The position numbers and the translations under genes were made by a program. A stretch of DNA of 64,000 bases from Argentina anserina (Eukaryota; Streptophyta; Magnoliopsida; Rosales; Rosaceae), in NCBI RefSeq assembly GCF_933775445.1, contig NC_065878.1, forward strand, positions 13,217,395 through 13,281,394. The letters run 5' to 3'. The notes beneath the pieces were generated by a model. That model was given only the letters and a program-made list of their open reading frames with translations, did not search any database and was not told the DNA's origin. Shown piece by piece: positions 25,967 through 37,899 of the stretch; the stretch's first letter is position 1, and every line of letters begins with the position of its first letter.

Positions 25967-26827
25967 TGATCTTCTGAAGCAATATGCAAACTCGGGCCTT
26001 AAGCATAGATTCTCAAACAAAATATAAATGGATTTAAGTGATGGAAGTAAGAAGAGCATCAAGGTTTTTAGCTTTTGGTCTGCTCGGTGTTGGCTTTTAC
26101 CGACAAATGTTTTCATATTATGCTTTCAGACTGTTTGGCATTTGTTCCAATTTGTTCCAATCTAATGAAGTTTGATTAAAGTAGTTAAGACTTTAGCAGT
26201 CAACATGTATGACTATATTATCATCAGGAATTAATTGAAGTTTGATTGGTGATACTCTATATCTGCTTTGGTGTTTGAGGTAGATATCCTCGATATAGTC
26301 AATGTTCTAAATATCCTTGATATTAAAAAAAACGATACGATAAGTTGCTTATCGGTCTATTATATCGGTCAATGCAAAAATCAAGTCAAATGACGATATA
26401 TCGGGTCAAACTCGGTTTGACCCGATATATCGGTGCCATTCTTTTAAATTTTTTTTAAAAACCACATTGTTTTGAAAAAATAATTTAAATAAAATTAAAG
26501 TTTCGTTGATAGTATCCAATGACGAGAGAGTTTATGATGAATGATCACCTTTATTTTTATTAATTAATACTATTTATGTATTTTAATTGTCAAAACAATC
26601 AAATATTTTTTATGAAGTTTATTTAGTACATTTACTTCTATAATTTTAATTTCTCAAATTTATTTGGTATATTTTGATGTATATGTTTATAAATATATTA
26701 AATTTAATTAAAAATTAGTAAAAACGATAAATCCGTTATAATCCGATATATCTCGATATATTCCCGTTATATTTTTATTATATATCCGCTACTGAGCACT
26801 GCTTTACATTTGGTTGGTTAAAATCAG
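24823..26827. other. SYP81 3' flank and FAX1 leader with a long 5' UTR intron
   Basis: A CCGG|GTAAGC donor near 25488-25495 and an AAATCAG acceptor at 26827, six bases before the FAX1 start, suggest a ~1.3-kb leader intron. It contains an 18-unit TAG repeat and a TE-like AT-rich segment at about 26280-26800 rich in CGATATATC motifs. No other gene is seen. Confidence 0.4.
25911..25965 (+). repeat. (TAG)18 microsatellite
   Basis: About 55 bp of perfect TAG trinucleotides inside the presumed 5' UTR intron of the FAX1-like gene. Such long perfect repeats are usually polymorphic. Confidence 0.95.
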
Positions 26828-26832
26828 GCAAC

Positions 26833-27471
26833 ATGAGAAAAATGGCAGCAGGGACAACTTCGCAGCTCTCATGCTTCTCTGCCATGAATCGCCACCTCCA
26901 CATCTCAAGACGTCCTTCACTCCTTTGCACAAGTGCCCTTCGTCCAAAGTCTTTGCCAACTTTTGCTATGAATCTTGAAAGCAATTCAAGGACAAAGATT
27001 TCTGCTAGTTACACTGGGGATGCATCACCTGCAAAGTCGGATCCCATTTTAGATGATGAACAAGTTGTTGAACCGAAACGAGCAGCCAAGATTCATGATT
27101 TCTGTTTTGGAATTCCATTTGGTGGGATGGTTCTGAGTGGTGGATTCATTGGTTTTGTTTTCTCCAGAAATCCTGCCACACTGGGCTCTGGCCTCCTGTT
27201 TGGAGGCGCATTGCTAGCCCTTAGCATTTATAGCTTAAAAATCTGGAGGCAAGGAAAATCCAGTTTACCCTTTATTATCGGACAAGCTGCTTTGGCCGCG
27301 GCCCTTCTATGGAAAAGCCTTCAGACCTATGCACTGACAAAGAAAGTATTTCCAACAGGCTTCTATGCTGCTGTTAGTGCTGCAATGATCTGCTTCTATT
27401 TATATGTCATTCTCTCGGGAGGAAACCCCCCGCCAAAGAAGTCGAAGACATTGGCAAATGCCGCAACATGA
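26833..27471 (+). CDS. FAX1: FAX1-like plastid fatty-acid exporter (Tmemb_14)
   Basis: FAX1 sits in the chloroplast inner envelope and exports free fatty acids made in the plastid. The single coding exon gives 212 aa. Residues 1 to about 55 are Ser/Arg-rich and poor in acidic residues, as in a transit peptide (RRPSLLCTSALRPKSLPT). A short acidic linker (DPILDDEQVVEP) follows. The Tmemb_14 domain at about 88-200 has four hydrophobic segments, the typical GKSS-PFI-GQA block, and ends ILSGGNPPPKK. ATG codons exist at 26833 and 26842; the first is taken. A duplicated ~27-bp block lies in the 3' UTR. Closest family member appears to be FAX1, but FAX2-4 cannot be fully excluded by eye. Confidence 0.88.
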   Translation: MRKMAAGTTSQLSCFSAMNRHLHISRRPSLLCTSALRPKSLPTFAMNLESNSRTKISASYTGDASPAKSDPILDDEQVVEPKRAAKIHDFCFGIPFGGMVLSGGFIGFVFSRNPATLGSGLLFGGALLALSIYSLKIWRQGKSSLPFIIGQAALAAALLWKSLQTYALTKKVFPTGFYAAVSAAMICFYLYVILSGGNPPPKKSKTLANAAT

Positions 27472-27520
27472 GAATATCTGATTGTCTGATTAGGTATAAA
27501 CTATACAGGTATGACAGTTA

Positions 27521-27591
27521 ATTGATGAACAAAATGTGAATTTTAACGAACTGCAGGGGTGTTTATTGATGAACAAAATGGGAATTTTAAC
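27521..27591 (+). repeat. direct repeat in the FAX1 3' UTR
   Basis: A 27-bp block starting ATTGATGAACAAAATG occurs at 27521 and again at 27565 with one mismatch, a 44-bp local duplication just after the stop codon. Confidence 0.85.
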
Positions 27592-27599
27592 TTGCCGGT

Positions 27600-28180
27600 G
27601 AGGCTTCTATAATCATCTGAATATGAATTTGATTCTTGTTTTTCGTTATTTCTTGGTATTACCCAATTTCTTTTTCCTTTGTTCTCTTGGTTACATGGAA
27701 TAAATGTTATCTTATGCACACTCATCTTTTGCCGTCACAATTTACATCAAGAGAACTCCCTTTATGTATCATACCTCAGCATTGGTTTATGGACTAGGCT
27801 GTACGCCTACATCAACAGATGCTTGCTCCGGTCCAAAATGAGTCCCTCAACTTAGAAAATTTGCCGACCACACACAATGTCGACTTCACGTCGGCCTACT
27901 GATCTTGGAGAGTACCTCATTACTTCTTCACTGTTGTGGCACAAGTTAATAGATTGTTTGATGGTCTACCTTCCATTCTTTGTACTCTAGACATTCTCAT
28001 ATCTGGTTGCCATGAGAATATAGCATCCATTAAAACAAAGACCTCAATATCATTACACAAGTGGGGTGTTAGAATTGGGTCCATAAACTAATAAAAATGG
28101 ATTTTCTACTCCAATTTACAAATTCTCATCGACACCCAGGGAAAAAAAAATACAAAAACAAGCTAAAGTGTAATAGTTTG
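27600..28180. other. intergenic DNA between FAX1 and TCP genes
   Basis: No exon is supported on either strand. This should contain the FAX1 3' end and possibly the distal 3' region of the minus-strand TCP gene. Confidence 0.4.
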
Positions 28181-28539
28181 CGCCAATCTTCATCTTCACC
28201 GTCACATTTCCATTTTCCCCTCGGAATCCTCCGGGCCCCACCGTTAAAACAAATCCACCACCTCCAAAGCTGCCACGTGTCTCCACTCCCTACCTGCCCG
28301 CCCCTGTAGGGACCACCCACACGCGAGCGCCGCCTCGGCACTAGTGCTCGAACGGTCCCCTTTTTCTGGTCCCCACACTCCACTTGGGCCCCGACCCCAC
28401 CTGGTGGCCCACCGCCTACCAAAGAAAACAAATATATTCTCACAGCCCCCACCCACCTTTCTCTCACAAAACCCTACCCGGCGCTCCCACCGTGGGCCCC
28501 AACCACCCCCGCCTAATCGGACCCCACTTTCCCCGCCCT

Positions 28540-28553
28540 CACGTGACCACGTG
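28540..28553 (+). promoter_or_regulatory. paired G-boxes beside the TCP 3' end
   Basis: CACGTGACCACGTG contains two CACGTG hexamers eight bases apart. It lies in a GC-rich block (28200-28600) that also has GTGGGCCC at 28492-28499 and AAACCCTAG just downstream at about 28581. The cluster looks like promoter DNA although it lies downstream of the TCP stop codon. Confidence 0.4.
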
Positions 28554-28632
28554 ATCGTAGGGAGGAGAGAAATAAAAGGGAAAACCCTAGTTGACGATGG
28601 ACGGAAACCAAGACCGCCGGAGATTTCGCGGG

Positions 28633-29523
28633 TCAATGCTTTGACGACCCGAACATGAACTGGAGCTCCGTCTTGTCGCGGATGTCCAGCGAGAAGTCGC
28701 GCGGGGCGGCGGTGCTCGCGACGGTGCCGTGAGTGATGGTGGCGGAGGACGTGGTGGTGGGGGACATGAACGAGAGCGTGTTGGAGACGGGAGTGAGGAC
28801 GTGGCCTGTAGAGGAGACGAAGGAGGACATGGGCTGGGCGATGTTCAGGAACGGCGACGCGGCGGCTGCGGCGGCGGTGGAAGGGAATGTGAATAAGTGG
28901 GGAGACTGAGCTTGCGGGACCATGAAGAAAGTCCCCGGAACGATGCCGTTTGAGGTCACGGCCCACATGGGGACCACGCCTTGAGGAACCGTCTGTGTCT
29001 GCGGCGGTGGCGGTTGTTGGTGGCTGGTGAGAGGAGCCAGGCCGGCTGAAACGGTGTCGTTAAGGTCCACGTAGTCGCTGTTACAAGGGCGCCTGCGTTT
29101 GCCGGGCGGGTCGCCGGGTTTGGAGTCGGGCGCGGTGGTCGGGATTTTGAGAGAGCCGTTGACAGACATGGCGATGGCCGGGACCGTTCCAGTGCCGGTT
29201 GCGGCGATGATGGCCGGTTCGGCGTGCTCCAGTAGCCACCGGATGGTCTCACCGTCGGACTTGTGCCCTAGCTCCCGGGTCAACTGGAAGATCCGGGCTG
29301 CGCACGTGGCGGGCATTCGGATCCTCCGGCCGCGCCCCTCCACTTTCGTGTGCCGGTCCTTGGTCGACGTCCGCTTCGGCTTGTTGACCGCCGCCACCGT
29401 CACCGACCTCTGCTCGGTTACTGGCTCTAGCTCTTCTTTCAGCACAAGGGCCGCTGGAGACGGCGGAGAATTAGCCTCTGATCGGGTGGGTTGGGCCGGT
29501 TCATGTTCTTGGTTTCGAAGCAT
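28633..29523 (-). CDS. class I TCP transcription factor (TCP9/TCP19-like)
   Basis: Plant-specific bHLH-type DNA-binding protein acting in growth, cell division and senescence control in the nucleus. The single exon gives 296 aa. The TCP domain is at about residues 52-110: basic region [19 protein letters not shown], helix 1 [12 protein letters not shown], then [16 protein letters not shown]. The basic region lacks the four residues that class II proteins have there, which marks class I. After the domain, [17 protein letters not shown] and LKIPT fit the TCP9/TCP19 branch better than TCP20. The tail has Gln/Pro-rich and poly-Ala stretches and ends FMFG plus four residues. The gene is GC-rich compared with its neighbours, so long shadow ORFs occur in other frames. 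The ATG at 29523 is the first Met in the frame. Confidence 0.93.
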   Translation of the reverse strand: MLRNQEHEPAQPTRSEANSPPSPAALVLKEELEPVTEQRSVTVAAVNKPKRTSTKDRHTKVEGRGRRIRMPATCAARIFQLTRELGHKSDGETIRWLLEHAEPAIIAATGTGTVPAIAMSVNGSLKIPTTAPDSKPGDPPGKRRRPCNSDYVDLNDTVSAGLAPLTSHQQPPPPQTQTVPQGVVPMWAVTSNGIVPGTFFMVPQAQSPHLFTFPSTAAAAAASPFLNIAQPMSSFVSSTGHVLTPVSNTLSFMSPTTTSSATITHGTVASTAAPRDFSLDIRDKTELQFMFGSSKH

Positions 29524-29640
29524 GGCTTATGAAGTGAAAAATCTAGAAGGAAAAACCAGAAGATTGAGATTTGGAGAGTAGTCTGCTACTGGAGGGAAGC
29601 TCAAAACAAACGAAGGGCCATTTTTGTGGGGGAGGGGGGT

Positions 29641-29790
29641 ATTTATTTGGAGTGGGAGGGAGTACAGTAAGAGATTGTTGTGGAATTTTTTATGGTGATT
29701 GGTTAGGGAGAGAGGGAAGAGAATCTGACGGTTCGTTGGCTATCGACAACGAGTTGGACGTAGAGATGGAGACACGTTGGTTGGTCCCAC
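29641..29790 (-). promoter_or_regulatory. TCP gene promoter elements, including a class I TCP site
   Basis: Read on the minus strand, upstream of the start at 29523, there is a TATA-like AAATAAATA at 29641-29649, a CCAAT box at 29698-29702, and GTGGGACC at 29783-29790. The last is the complement of GGTCCCAC, which fits the class I TCP consensus GGNCCCAC, so the factor may regulate its own gene. Confidence 0.4.
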
Positions 29791-29889
29791 TGGATAGGGT
29801 TGTGTCTGTTCCTGTGGGTCAAAAGGTGATGGGTCCAATGAGAAAAATAATACACACACTGTTAAATGTCAATTTTTATTTTTCTTGAG

Positions 29890-30607
29890 AGGATAAACCT
29901 TATTTGGGAATTTCTATCAGCTGTGGGCACTGATGGCTGTCTCAATTTTATTCGATACCTTTGATGCTGATCATACCATGGGTGAAAACTGAAAACAGAA
30001 GTGGTATTGATGGAGTTTCTCTAAGAAGTGGTATATACTTGATACCATGAAAGTTGCTCACAAGCACTAGTGCAAGTAGTACAATTATAGCATCATTCAA
30101 AAAAATAAATAAACCGATATTGGTATATATATAGTTGCTTTAAAACATTCGGCTAGCTCCGACGTGGGGACGGACGTCATTTCCGGACGACTAACGAGCC
30201 AGTTATACAAGCTCAGAAATGAATACATAGGCGACTAGAGCGATTAGAGCACTACAAATGAGTTATTCTTAGAAGGGACTCATAAGGCCATTACAACTCT
30301 TCTCCGACAACAGAAATTTGCCTAGCTCCGAAATGGATACATAGGCCCTAGCCATAATGAGTTATATAAGAGTTCCAGGCTGTACCTGTATATGACAAGA
30401 GCTTGAATCGTTGGTGAAGGAAGGAGTGATTAGAGCTACGAAGGAGCCATTCCCACCCCATATTCCGATCGGTCTTCTACAGTATATTCAATAAGCTATA
30501 CTATAAGCTATTCTATATTACATTAACAAGGTTCAGAAATTGAAACATTAATACACCGACCATTTCTGGTCTTCTGCAACCTTAGTAAAGAAGTCGAACT
30601 ATATGTA
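29890..30607. other. intergenic DNA, no gene seen
   Basis: Only short ORFs. A phrase like CTAGCTCCGAAATG-GATACATAGGC recurs imperfectly at about 30205-30235 and 30322-30350, suggesting decayed repeat DNA. Confidence 0.4.
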
Positions 30608-30845
30608 GGGCTCGTCAACGAACCGGGTTCTTTAGTACATTTAGATAAGTGACAGGCCGAGCCGAGCCAGGTATTTTCACAAATATGAAGATTCAAGCCC
30701 GCCCACCTAAAACAGGCCTTGCGGGCTTTTGTTAGACGGACTTTGCGGGTTTTTACGGGCAGGGCCTTGTGGGCTTGTATTAGAAAAAAAATATAATACT
30801 TTTATTTAAGGATTTGAAATAATAAAAGAATTATTAGAAAACATT
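30608..30845. repeat. GC-rich, hAT-terminus-like repeat flanking the tandem array (left)
   Basis: Starts TAGGGCTCGTCAACGAACC and contains several GGCCTTGCGGGC and GCGGGCTTTTG-type words. A comparable block, roughly inverted, occurs at 43600-43680 beyond the array and ends in CACACCTCTA. Plant hAT-type elements often end in TAGGGGTGTCAA-like sequence, so the two blocks may be the ends of one large element. Confidence 0.35.
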
Positions 30846-30874
30846 CCAAAAAAAATTGCAAATAAATTCGAAAT

Positions 30875-32042
30875 ATTGTTGATCGACACTAGTAGATGTG
30901 ATCAATATATTTAATTAGGGATCATGTACAAATTTCGTCCGTTTTTAACATGTTTTACCGTTTGTACTTACGGTCAACAAAAAAAGAGGCGTTTTGACAT
31001 ATTGAAACCCCATTGACCGGGGCTTTGCCAAATGAGTTTCCTCAGTGTGACCACGCACAATTGGTAACAAAAATTAAGTGATTTCAGATATGCAAACGGT
31101 TTTCGGCGTTCGCATCTTTGTAATGGGTCCTCCCTTATGGCATATTAGTTGTCTTTTCGGTTTGCCGGAAATTCCGACTGTCAAACGAGATCCGAATTGG
31201 ATGAAATTTTTACATGGTCACTAAATATAAGTACCGATTACATCGGCATGTGTCGATTAATTCCGAGAAGTTTTCTTCAAAATAGTCACTTCAAAATGCG
31301 ATTAGTATAAAGGTTATAATACATTAATGGACACTTCGGCGATCGAAAATTCCGGTTCTAAATACGGTCGATCGACACCAGTAGCTGATCGGTATATATA
31401 TTTAGAGACTCCATAAAAATTTCGTCCGTTTTGGACATGGTTTGACTGTCTGTAGCTACGGTCAACCATAAAAGATGGGTTTTGACATATTAAAACTCTC
31501 ATTTACCAGGGCTTTGCCAAATGAGTTTTCTCAATGCGACCGTGCACGATCGATAACAAAAATTAGGTAATTTAATATATGCAAACGGCTTTTGGTGTTC
31601 GCATCTTGGTAATAGGTCTTCCCTTAGGGCATATTAGTGGTGTTTTTGGTTTATCGAAAATTTTGACGGTCAAACAAAGTCCTTGATGAAATTTTTATAG
31701 AGTCACTAAATATATATACCGATAACTCGGCTGGTGTTGATCGATCTCAAGAATTTTTCTTCATACAGTCACTTCATAATAAGATAGTTTTATTCTAAAT
31801 CTAATATAAAGGTAATGATACATTTGTGGACACTTAGGCAATCGACAACTCAAGTTCGAAAATATGATCAATCGACACCAGCTGATGTGATCAGTATATA
31901 TATTCAGGGACCTCGTAAACATTTCGTCTGTTTTGGACATGGTTTGATTGTTCGTATTTACGGTCAACAAAAAAAAATGCGTTTTGACATATTGAAACCC
32001 CATTGATCGGGGCTTTGCCAAATGTGTTTCCTCAGTGTGACC
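30875..32042 (+). repeat. tandem array of ~490-bp monomers, left part
   Basis: The marker CAAACGGYTTT-x-G-GTTCGCATC occurs at 31093 and 31582, 489 bp apart, with the whole unit between them repeated at moderate identity. A partial unit precedes it from about 30875. Each unit carries an internal imperfect palindrome (for example about 31187-31260 against 31365-31440). The array is cut at 32042 by the retrotransposon and resumes at 42665. Confidence 0.8.
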
Positions 32043-33954
32043 TGATAGGAGCACTTTGTGCGACGTTCTTAACATGTTTTTACCTCCATTTGTACTTTGC
32101 TTAGCCCTTATTGTTTTCGAGTCGTTGAGTCATAGTAGGAGTTTTCGGTGGCATTGATGACATTTTTTTGCTTAAACGAGTTGAAAACGCAGAAATTGTC
32201 TAGAATCCTTGTTGGACTAGGAAACCTAGTTGGATTAGGAGTCTTCATCTTTCGACGTTTCTGTTGCATTGACGGATATATTGAGAATCCTACTTGCATT
32301 AGGCATCCTTTTAGACTAGGAAACGTACCATTTGGGAAAGTCCTACTTGAACTGAAACTCTTATTCGGTAATTTTCCTAATCGTACTTTCCTATTCTAGT
32401 AACTTACTTGATCAAGAAAGTTCCGTGTTGTGAAATAGAAACTTTCCTAATCTAATTGAGCTTATCTATCTCATATGTGTTTTTTTAAGACAATATTTGT
32501 CTAGATTAGGACAAGTTTATATGAATTATATTGTTTTTATTCTTGTCTTTTATTATTTTCAGATTTTTAAGATGAGATTGTGTAGCTAGAATGAAGAAAA
32601 CAAATAGAGGAAAATAAGGAGAGAAGAGACTTTCATGCAGCAAACATCATACAATTAAGGAGAAGATTAAGGAGAGGGAGCCGTGTACACCTAAGAGAGA
32701 GAAAAAGGAAGAGATAAAGGAGTGATTAAGTAAACAAAAAGAGATAATGCAAGAGAGAAAGAATGAGACAACCAAATTAAAGGAGAAAAATAAGGAATTG
32801 ATCAAATGAGATTGCATCCACCAATGAAAAAAATAAGTGAAAGAAAGAGAGAGAAAAAAATAAGAGATATATGAGGGATTTAGTAAACAAAAGTATAATG
32901 CAAGAGAGAAAAAGAAACAGCCCACAAATTGAAGAGAAAAAATCTAAGTTATAATAATCAAGGAGCCAAAACTCTTATATCATATAGCACATCATTCACA
33001 CAAAAAATTGATCACTTCTCCTTAGCATTCAAGAGCTGAAACTCTACCAAAACACCACCATAAACTTCCCTCACAAATCAACCAAACCGTCCACCCTAAA
33101 ACCATTATCATCTCCACCGAGTTTCACTTATTGCAGCCGTACCTCTAAAGTTCATACAACGTGTGATTCTCGCAACTCATCTCCATTGCTTCGTTTATTT
33201 GTGTTAATATATAATTCTTAGTCTATAAAGATTGAAGGTTGTTGTTTATGTGAAAGTATTGGTTTTGTAATTGTTTCAGAATTTCACATTGTATTTGATA
33301 TGTTTTTGAGACTATGTCGAATCTATGTTCTTATAATTATTGAAGTTTTTATCTCTATTATTGTGTTCTACTCTTCTTTTACTTGATCTTAGATAATTTT
33401 TCAAATATGTGCATATAATTTTAGTGCTTGAATGCAATCCCTAAGATTGTATTTGAGTGATATCTTCATCATCCATATTGAGTGACGTCACCGTGAAGCA
33501 TGTCTCCAACAAAGATTTGGTGCTTAAATGTAATCTTGTTTGATTTCTACCATAAGTGTTGTTAAACTTGATTGCATGCAATTTAGGTGAGCCTCTAAGT
33601 CAACCTAAACGTCAATAGAAATCTTGCATGATTAGATGTTCCCCTAAGGCTCTAATTGTATTGGTGTCTAAAAGTATGTAATCAAATGAATTAGAATGCA
33701 TGATAGAACCAAACTTGTAATTATGTTGTGCATTGGTAAATTTGGTTTAGTTTGGTAAAGAGAAGTCGAGATCATGTAAATAGTAATTTAGGTTTTATTT
33801 TATTAGTTAATAATCAATCTCAAACCTTCAATTATTTGTTAACACTAAAAGTTTAGAGATCCTTTCAATTCCCCGGACTGAACGATCCCTGCTTATTATA
33901 TACTAACGATGACATTTTACAGGATTAATTGTCTGACGCTCACGCGTCCCATCA
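32043..33954 (+). repeat. 5' LTR of the Athila-like element
   Basis: A 1,912-bp LTR beginning TGATAGGAGCACTTTG and ending CGTCCCATCA. Its first ~190 bp and last ~130 bp match the 3' LTR. At 32697-32800 and 32848-32945 it holds a tandem duplication of a purine-rich segment. Confidence 0.9.
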
Positions 33955-33958
33955 ATTT

Positions 33959-33974
33959 TGGCGTCGTTGCCGGG
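33959..33974 (+). promoter_or_regulatory. primer-binding site of the LTR element
   Basis: TGGCGTCGTTGCCGGG begins four bases after the 5' LTR. It differs by one base from the TGGCGCCGTTGCCGGG site I know from Athila-type elements. Confidence 0.8.
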
Positions 33975-35109
33975 TAATTGAGAAAATCTCAATTCTTTGA
34001 AGTGTTAATTTTGTACTGTATTGTGATTTGTGTAATTATATATTTGTAAAAATAAATTCCTGTGAACAGTACGGTGAACAATAAATCGGTAAAAAATTCA
34101 TGAACAATAACATTTTGTAAAATTGTTTTTACTTTTCTTTTTGTGAAGTGTAAAAATGTAATTACTTTGTTTGATTTCTTTTTGTAAAGTGTAAAATGTA
34201 AAAAATACTTGTAAATTGTAAAAAAAAAAATTGTTGTTTGTTTTATTCTTTGTTTGTGTTATTTATTGCGTTTTGTAGTAGTATGCGTATATGAATACTT
34301 GTTACAATTAGTTAAATTTTTAGGAAGTTAACTATTTATTTATTTTTAGTTTATTGTAAATTTTAAAGCAAAGGGAATAGGTAAAGTTCATTTTGTTAAT
34401 ATTAGCCTTAACCCTCCATTTGTACCTTGCTAAGGTCGTTTGGGGTTGATGGCGGCTTTTATTAATACTTTTTGGGCAATCTAATACACATATTTATTCC
34501 AAGATGAGTAAGGGGCATGCTATTTTCATTACCTTGGTTCAATGTTTACAAAATTGGATCTCAGAGGCCCATAGACTGACATACATCTCAGTGATGGAGT
34601 CGACATTAGAAACATCATTTCGATGGTATAGCCTCTGTGGTGTCCAACAAATGAGTCATACCTTGCGACTATCTCTGAATTTAGATATCCAGCCTTCTGA
34701 AACAAATGAATGAGTTTGTGTCTAGACGACATACTTAGGCCGCACGTCCACCTTATTTTATAACTTAGAAAATAACTTTGTATAAATAAGTATATATAGT
34801 TTGAAAAGAAAACGATACCCTAAAAGTTGAAGGTATATCAGATAAAAACAAGACCCTACTTAAGGTTGTCTCAGTCCATTGCACAGTTAGCTCCTCTACT
34901 CTACGTACCTTAAATTTTAGGATTATATGAATAAAATCAATTAGACATAATGTTAGTCCTACATTTATGTAAAAACAAAAAGAAGAAAGAAAAACAAAGA
35001 AAAAGAAAGAAATAAATAAAGTCTTTATTTACTCATACTTGTATTTCATACTATGTAAAGTTACTAACACTTAGTCTTTTCAGACACATTTCTCAAACTT
35101 AGTGAACAC
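33975..35109. other. non-coding leader of the Athila-like element
   Basis: AT-rich sequence between primer site and gag. A block at about 34410-34430, CCTCCATTTGTACCTTGCT, repeats part of the LTR near 32092 with one mismatch. No gene is seen. Confidence 0.5.
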
Positions 35110-36512
35110 ATGAAGAGAATTCAACAACAAGGAGAGGGAGATAACGTTTCCGTCAACTCAGATTGTTCATTTCACGAAAGAAGAGACTTTGGATCAATTT
35201 CACCATTTCTAGGTTCATCAAGTTGTAGTGGGCTTAATCCATTGTTCTTTGAGGATCCATAGTTAAAATTGTTGACAAGTCTGTGTCCTTTGGGCCAATT
35301 GAATTTCGATTTACCTGATCCAGAGCCCACAGTTCAAAGCCCAACAAAGGAAAACCCAGTTCCAAGACCAGAAATTGCGTCAATCAGAGAGCAGAATGGT
35401 CAAGTATAGAGGAAGGAAAGAGCAGTTTGGGTATCATGTTCCAAAGGAGGGCAAGACGAGTGATTTTGAGTTGAAGAGTGGGTTCCTACATCATTTGCCT
35501 AAGTTCCATGGACTTTCAGAAGAGGACCCCAATCAACATCTTACATTGTTTCAGTTCAATTGTGACACCATGTGCCCTAGAGAAGCTAATATTCAGATAG
35601 TAAAGATGAGGGCGTTTCCATATTCATTGGAGGATCGAGCTCAAAAGTGGTTGTTTAAGTTACATGTTGATCGTATTACTTCAGGACAACAATGGTGAAT
35701 GAGTTTTTGTCGAAGTATTTTCCCTCATCAAAGGTGACACACATTAGGAAGCAAATAATAAGATTCAAGCAAAGGTCAGATGAGTCATTCTACAATTACT
35801 ATGAGAGGTTCAAATCTCTTATAGCATCATGCCCAGCCCATGGGATTAGAGAAATTATGTTGCTTAAGTACTTCTATGAATAATTGCTACAAATAAATAG
35901 AGAGTTTCTAGATTTAGTAGCTGGTGGATCATTTATAGACAAGAGTAATGTGGTAGAAAATGATCTATTGGAGAAAAAAGCTATGAACAATCATCAATTT
36001 GGAACATCTGCTAGTTCCACAAGACAAGTGCATGAGACAAATTTGAGTTCAGATTCTGCTCTGGAGCACAATGCTGACAAGCTTTCCAAGATGATGAGTC
36101 AGTTTATGAGAACAAGTGGAGCACAAGTTTGTGGCATTTGTTCGGAGGGGCACCCCACTGATCAATGTTTCCAAGTTGTCTCTAGTAGAAGATATGAGGA
36201 AGTGAATGCCCTTGGTTATCAGGGAGGTCAGAGGTACAATCCGTTCTCCCATACTTACAACCCTGGTTTATGTGATCATCTAAATTTTCGGTGGTCCAAT
36301 TATGACAATGTGCTTAGGCCACAACATAATGCTATGCAATATGGGCCTCACTTATCTGGTTTATTTGCAAGACCGCAAGCTCTCCATCTCAATGTCCCAC
36401 CTCCAAATGTGACAAGTGCCCCCAATTATGATGAAATGTTGAAGTCTTTGGATGCTGGGCAGAGTCAGTTGAACACTGTTACTCAAACTTTGGTAGTGCC
36501 AACAAGAAAATA
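35110..36512 (+). pseudogene. gag of the Athila-like element
   Basis: A retrotransposon gag is readable across several frames: an ELKSGFLHHLPKFHGL-type start of the capsid region, the FPYSLEDRAQKWL block, a NEFLSKYFPSSK block with ERFKSLIASCPAHG, then a cysteine motif (CGIC-x4-HPTDQC) near 36132. Stops occur at about 35261, 35696 and 35881, so no full-length capsid protein can be made. Confidence 0.85.
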
Positions 36513-36699
36513 GCAAGGACATTGCGGAGTTGCATACGCATATGAGCCAAGTAGTTGATTTCATGGGTCATTTCTCTGAACAAGGAAAGCTACCAAGTGG
36601 AGTTATATCTAACCCAATGAACGAGCAAGCCCAAGCCATCATAAAAAGGAGTGGGCTTGAGCTAGTGGAGCAGCCTAGAGTTCTAAAGAGTGCCCAAAA

Positions 36700-37560
36700 C
36701 GGGCCACATTGATAATGATGATGATGGAGATTGTGATCAACAAGGATTTGGAGAAATACCCAACAACCTCCAAGAAGGAGAGTGTGCATTTCCCAAAGGC
36801 ACCTAAAGGTACAAATTCTAACTCTAGTGGTTTAGTTAAGACTAATCTCATTTCGTGTGTACATTTTCCTTCTAGGTTTGCTAAGAGCAAAAAAGACAAA
36901 TCTGATGATGAAGTGTTGAAAGTTTTTAGGAAGGTGCAAGTTAACCTTCCATTGTTGGAGTGCATCAAGAAAATCCTAAAGTATGCCAAATTCTTGAAAG
37001 AGTTTTGCACTTCATGGAGACAGACAAGGGAGGAGAAGGTAGTAAAGATGAATGAGACAATTTCAGCTATTATCCAGAAGAAGCTACCCCCTAAGATGAA
37101 GGACCCGGGAAGTTTTTCTGTCCCATGCAAAATTGGTAACACATTCTTTGAAAATGTCATGCTTTATCTAGGTGTTTTGATAAATGTTATTTCTTTTAAT
37201 GTTTATCAATCACTAGAATTAGGACCCCTTCAGAATGATAATGTGATTATTCAATTGGCAGATAGGTCTAACAAGTACATAAGGGGTATGTTGAGGATGT
37301 CCTTGTGCATGTCTGTCACTTGATTTTCCCTGCATATTTTTATGTGCTAGATCTCACCCTTGGAAACAACGCCATTGCTTTTAGGGAGGTCATTCATGAG
37401 GACTACAAGAACTTGCATTAATGTTGCAAATGGAAGTCTCACAATGGAATTTGATGAAGACGTTATTAGCTTCAACATTTTTGAAGCAATGAAGTACTCA
37501 GTTTCTGATTTAAAACCTTGCTTTTCTGTTGATGTTGTTGATTCTATTGCACAGGTTTTG
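36700..37560 (+). pseudogene. protease region of the Athila-like element
   Basis: The segment with KLPPKMKDPGSFSVPCKIGN at about 37080-37140 is the linker seen before aspartic proteases of this group. The active-site triad region at 37165-37176 reads YLGV where DLGA is expected, so the catalytic Asp is missing. A downstream LLLGRSFMRT block is the second conserved protease part. A stop at 37321 and a frame change separate the pieces. Confidence 0.75.
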
Positions 37561-37899
37561 TCAAAAACTTTGGATGCATAACAATTAGTTATGGAGTTTG
37601 GGGCCGGATTTAACAAGCAAGGGGACCATGTCCCAAGAGAGTAGTAGGCTGATTTTAAGCCCAAGACCGTTGAAGTAGTGGATGAGCTTGAGGCTCGACC
37701 ATACAAAAGGTATCATTCTTTCTTGTCAATTCTCATTTCCACTAACAAATTGTTACCATCTGTAGTACATGCCCCAAAGTTAGATTTGAAGGATTTTCCG
37801 GATCATATGAAATATGTGTACTTAGGAAAAGATAATATTTTACCGGTTATTGTGTCATTAACGCTGAATGAGGCAGCAGAAAACGAGTTTGATAGATGT

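Noticed and set aside
26280..26800. A complete transposon in the FAX1 leader intron
   Set aside because: CGATATATC-rich sequence resembles TE DNA, but I could not find convincing ends or a target duplication.
28244..29252. Long GC-rich minus-strand ORFs overlapping the TCP gene in other frames
   Set aside because: They contain Arg/Pro/His-rich low-complexity translation and overlap the TCP coding frame, which has a clear domain; high GC content explains the lack of stops.
29099..29581. 160-codon plus-strand ORF antisense to the TCP gene
   Set aside because: It mirrors the GC-rich TCP domain region and shows no domain of its own.
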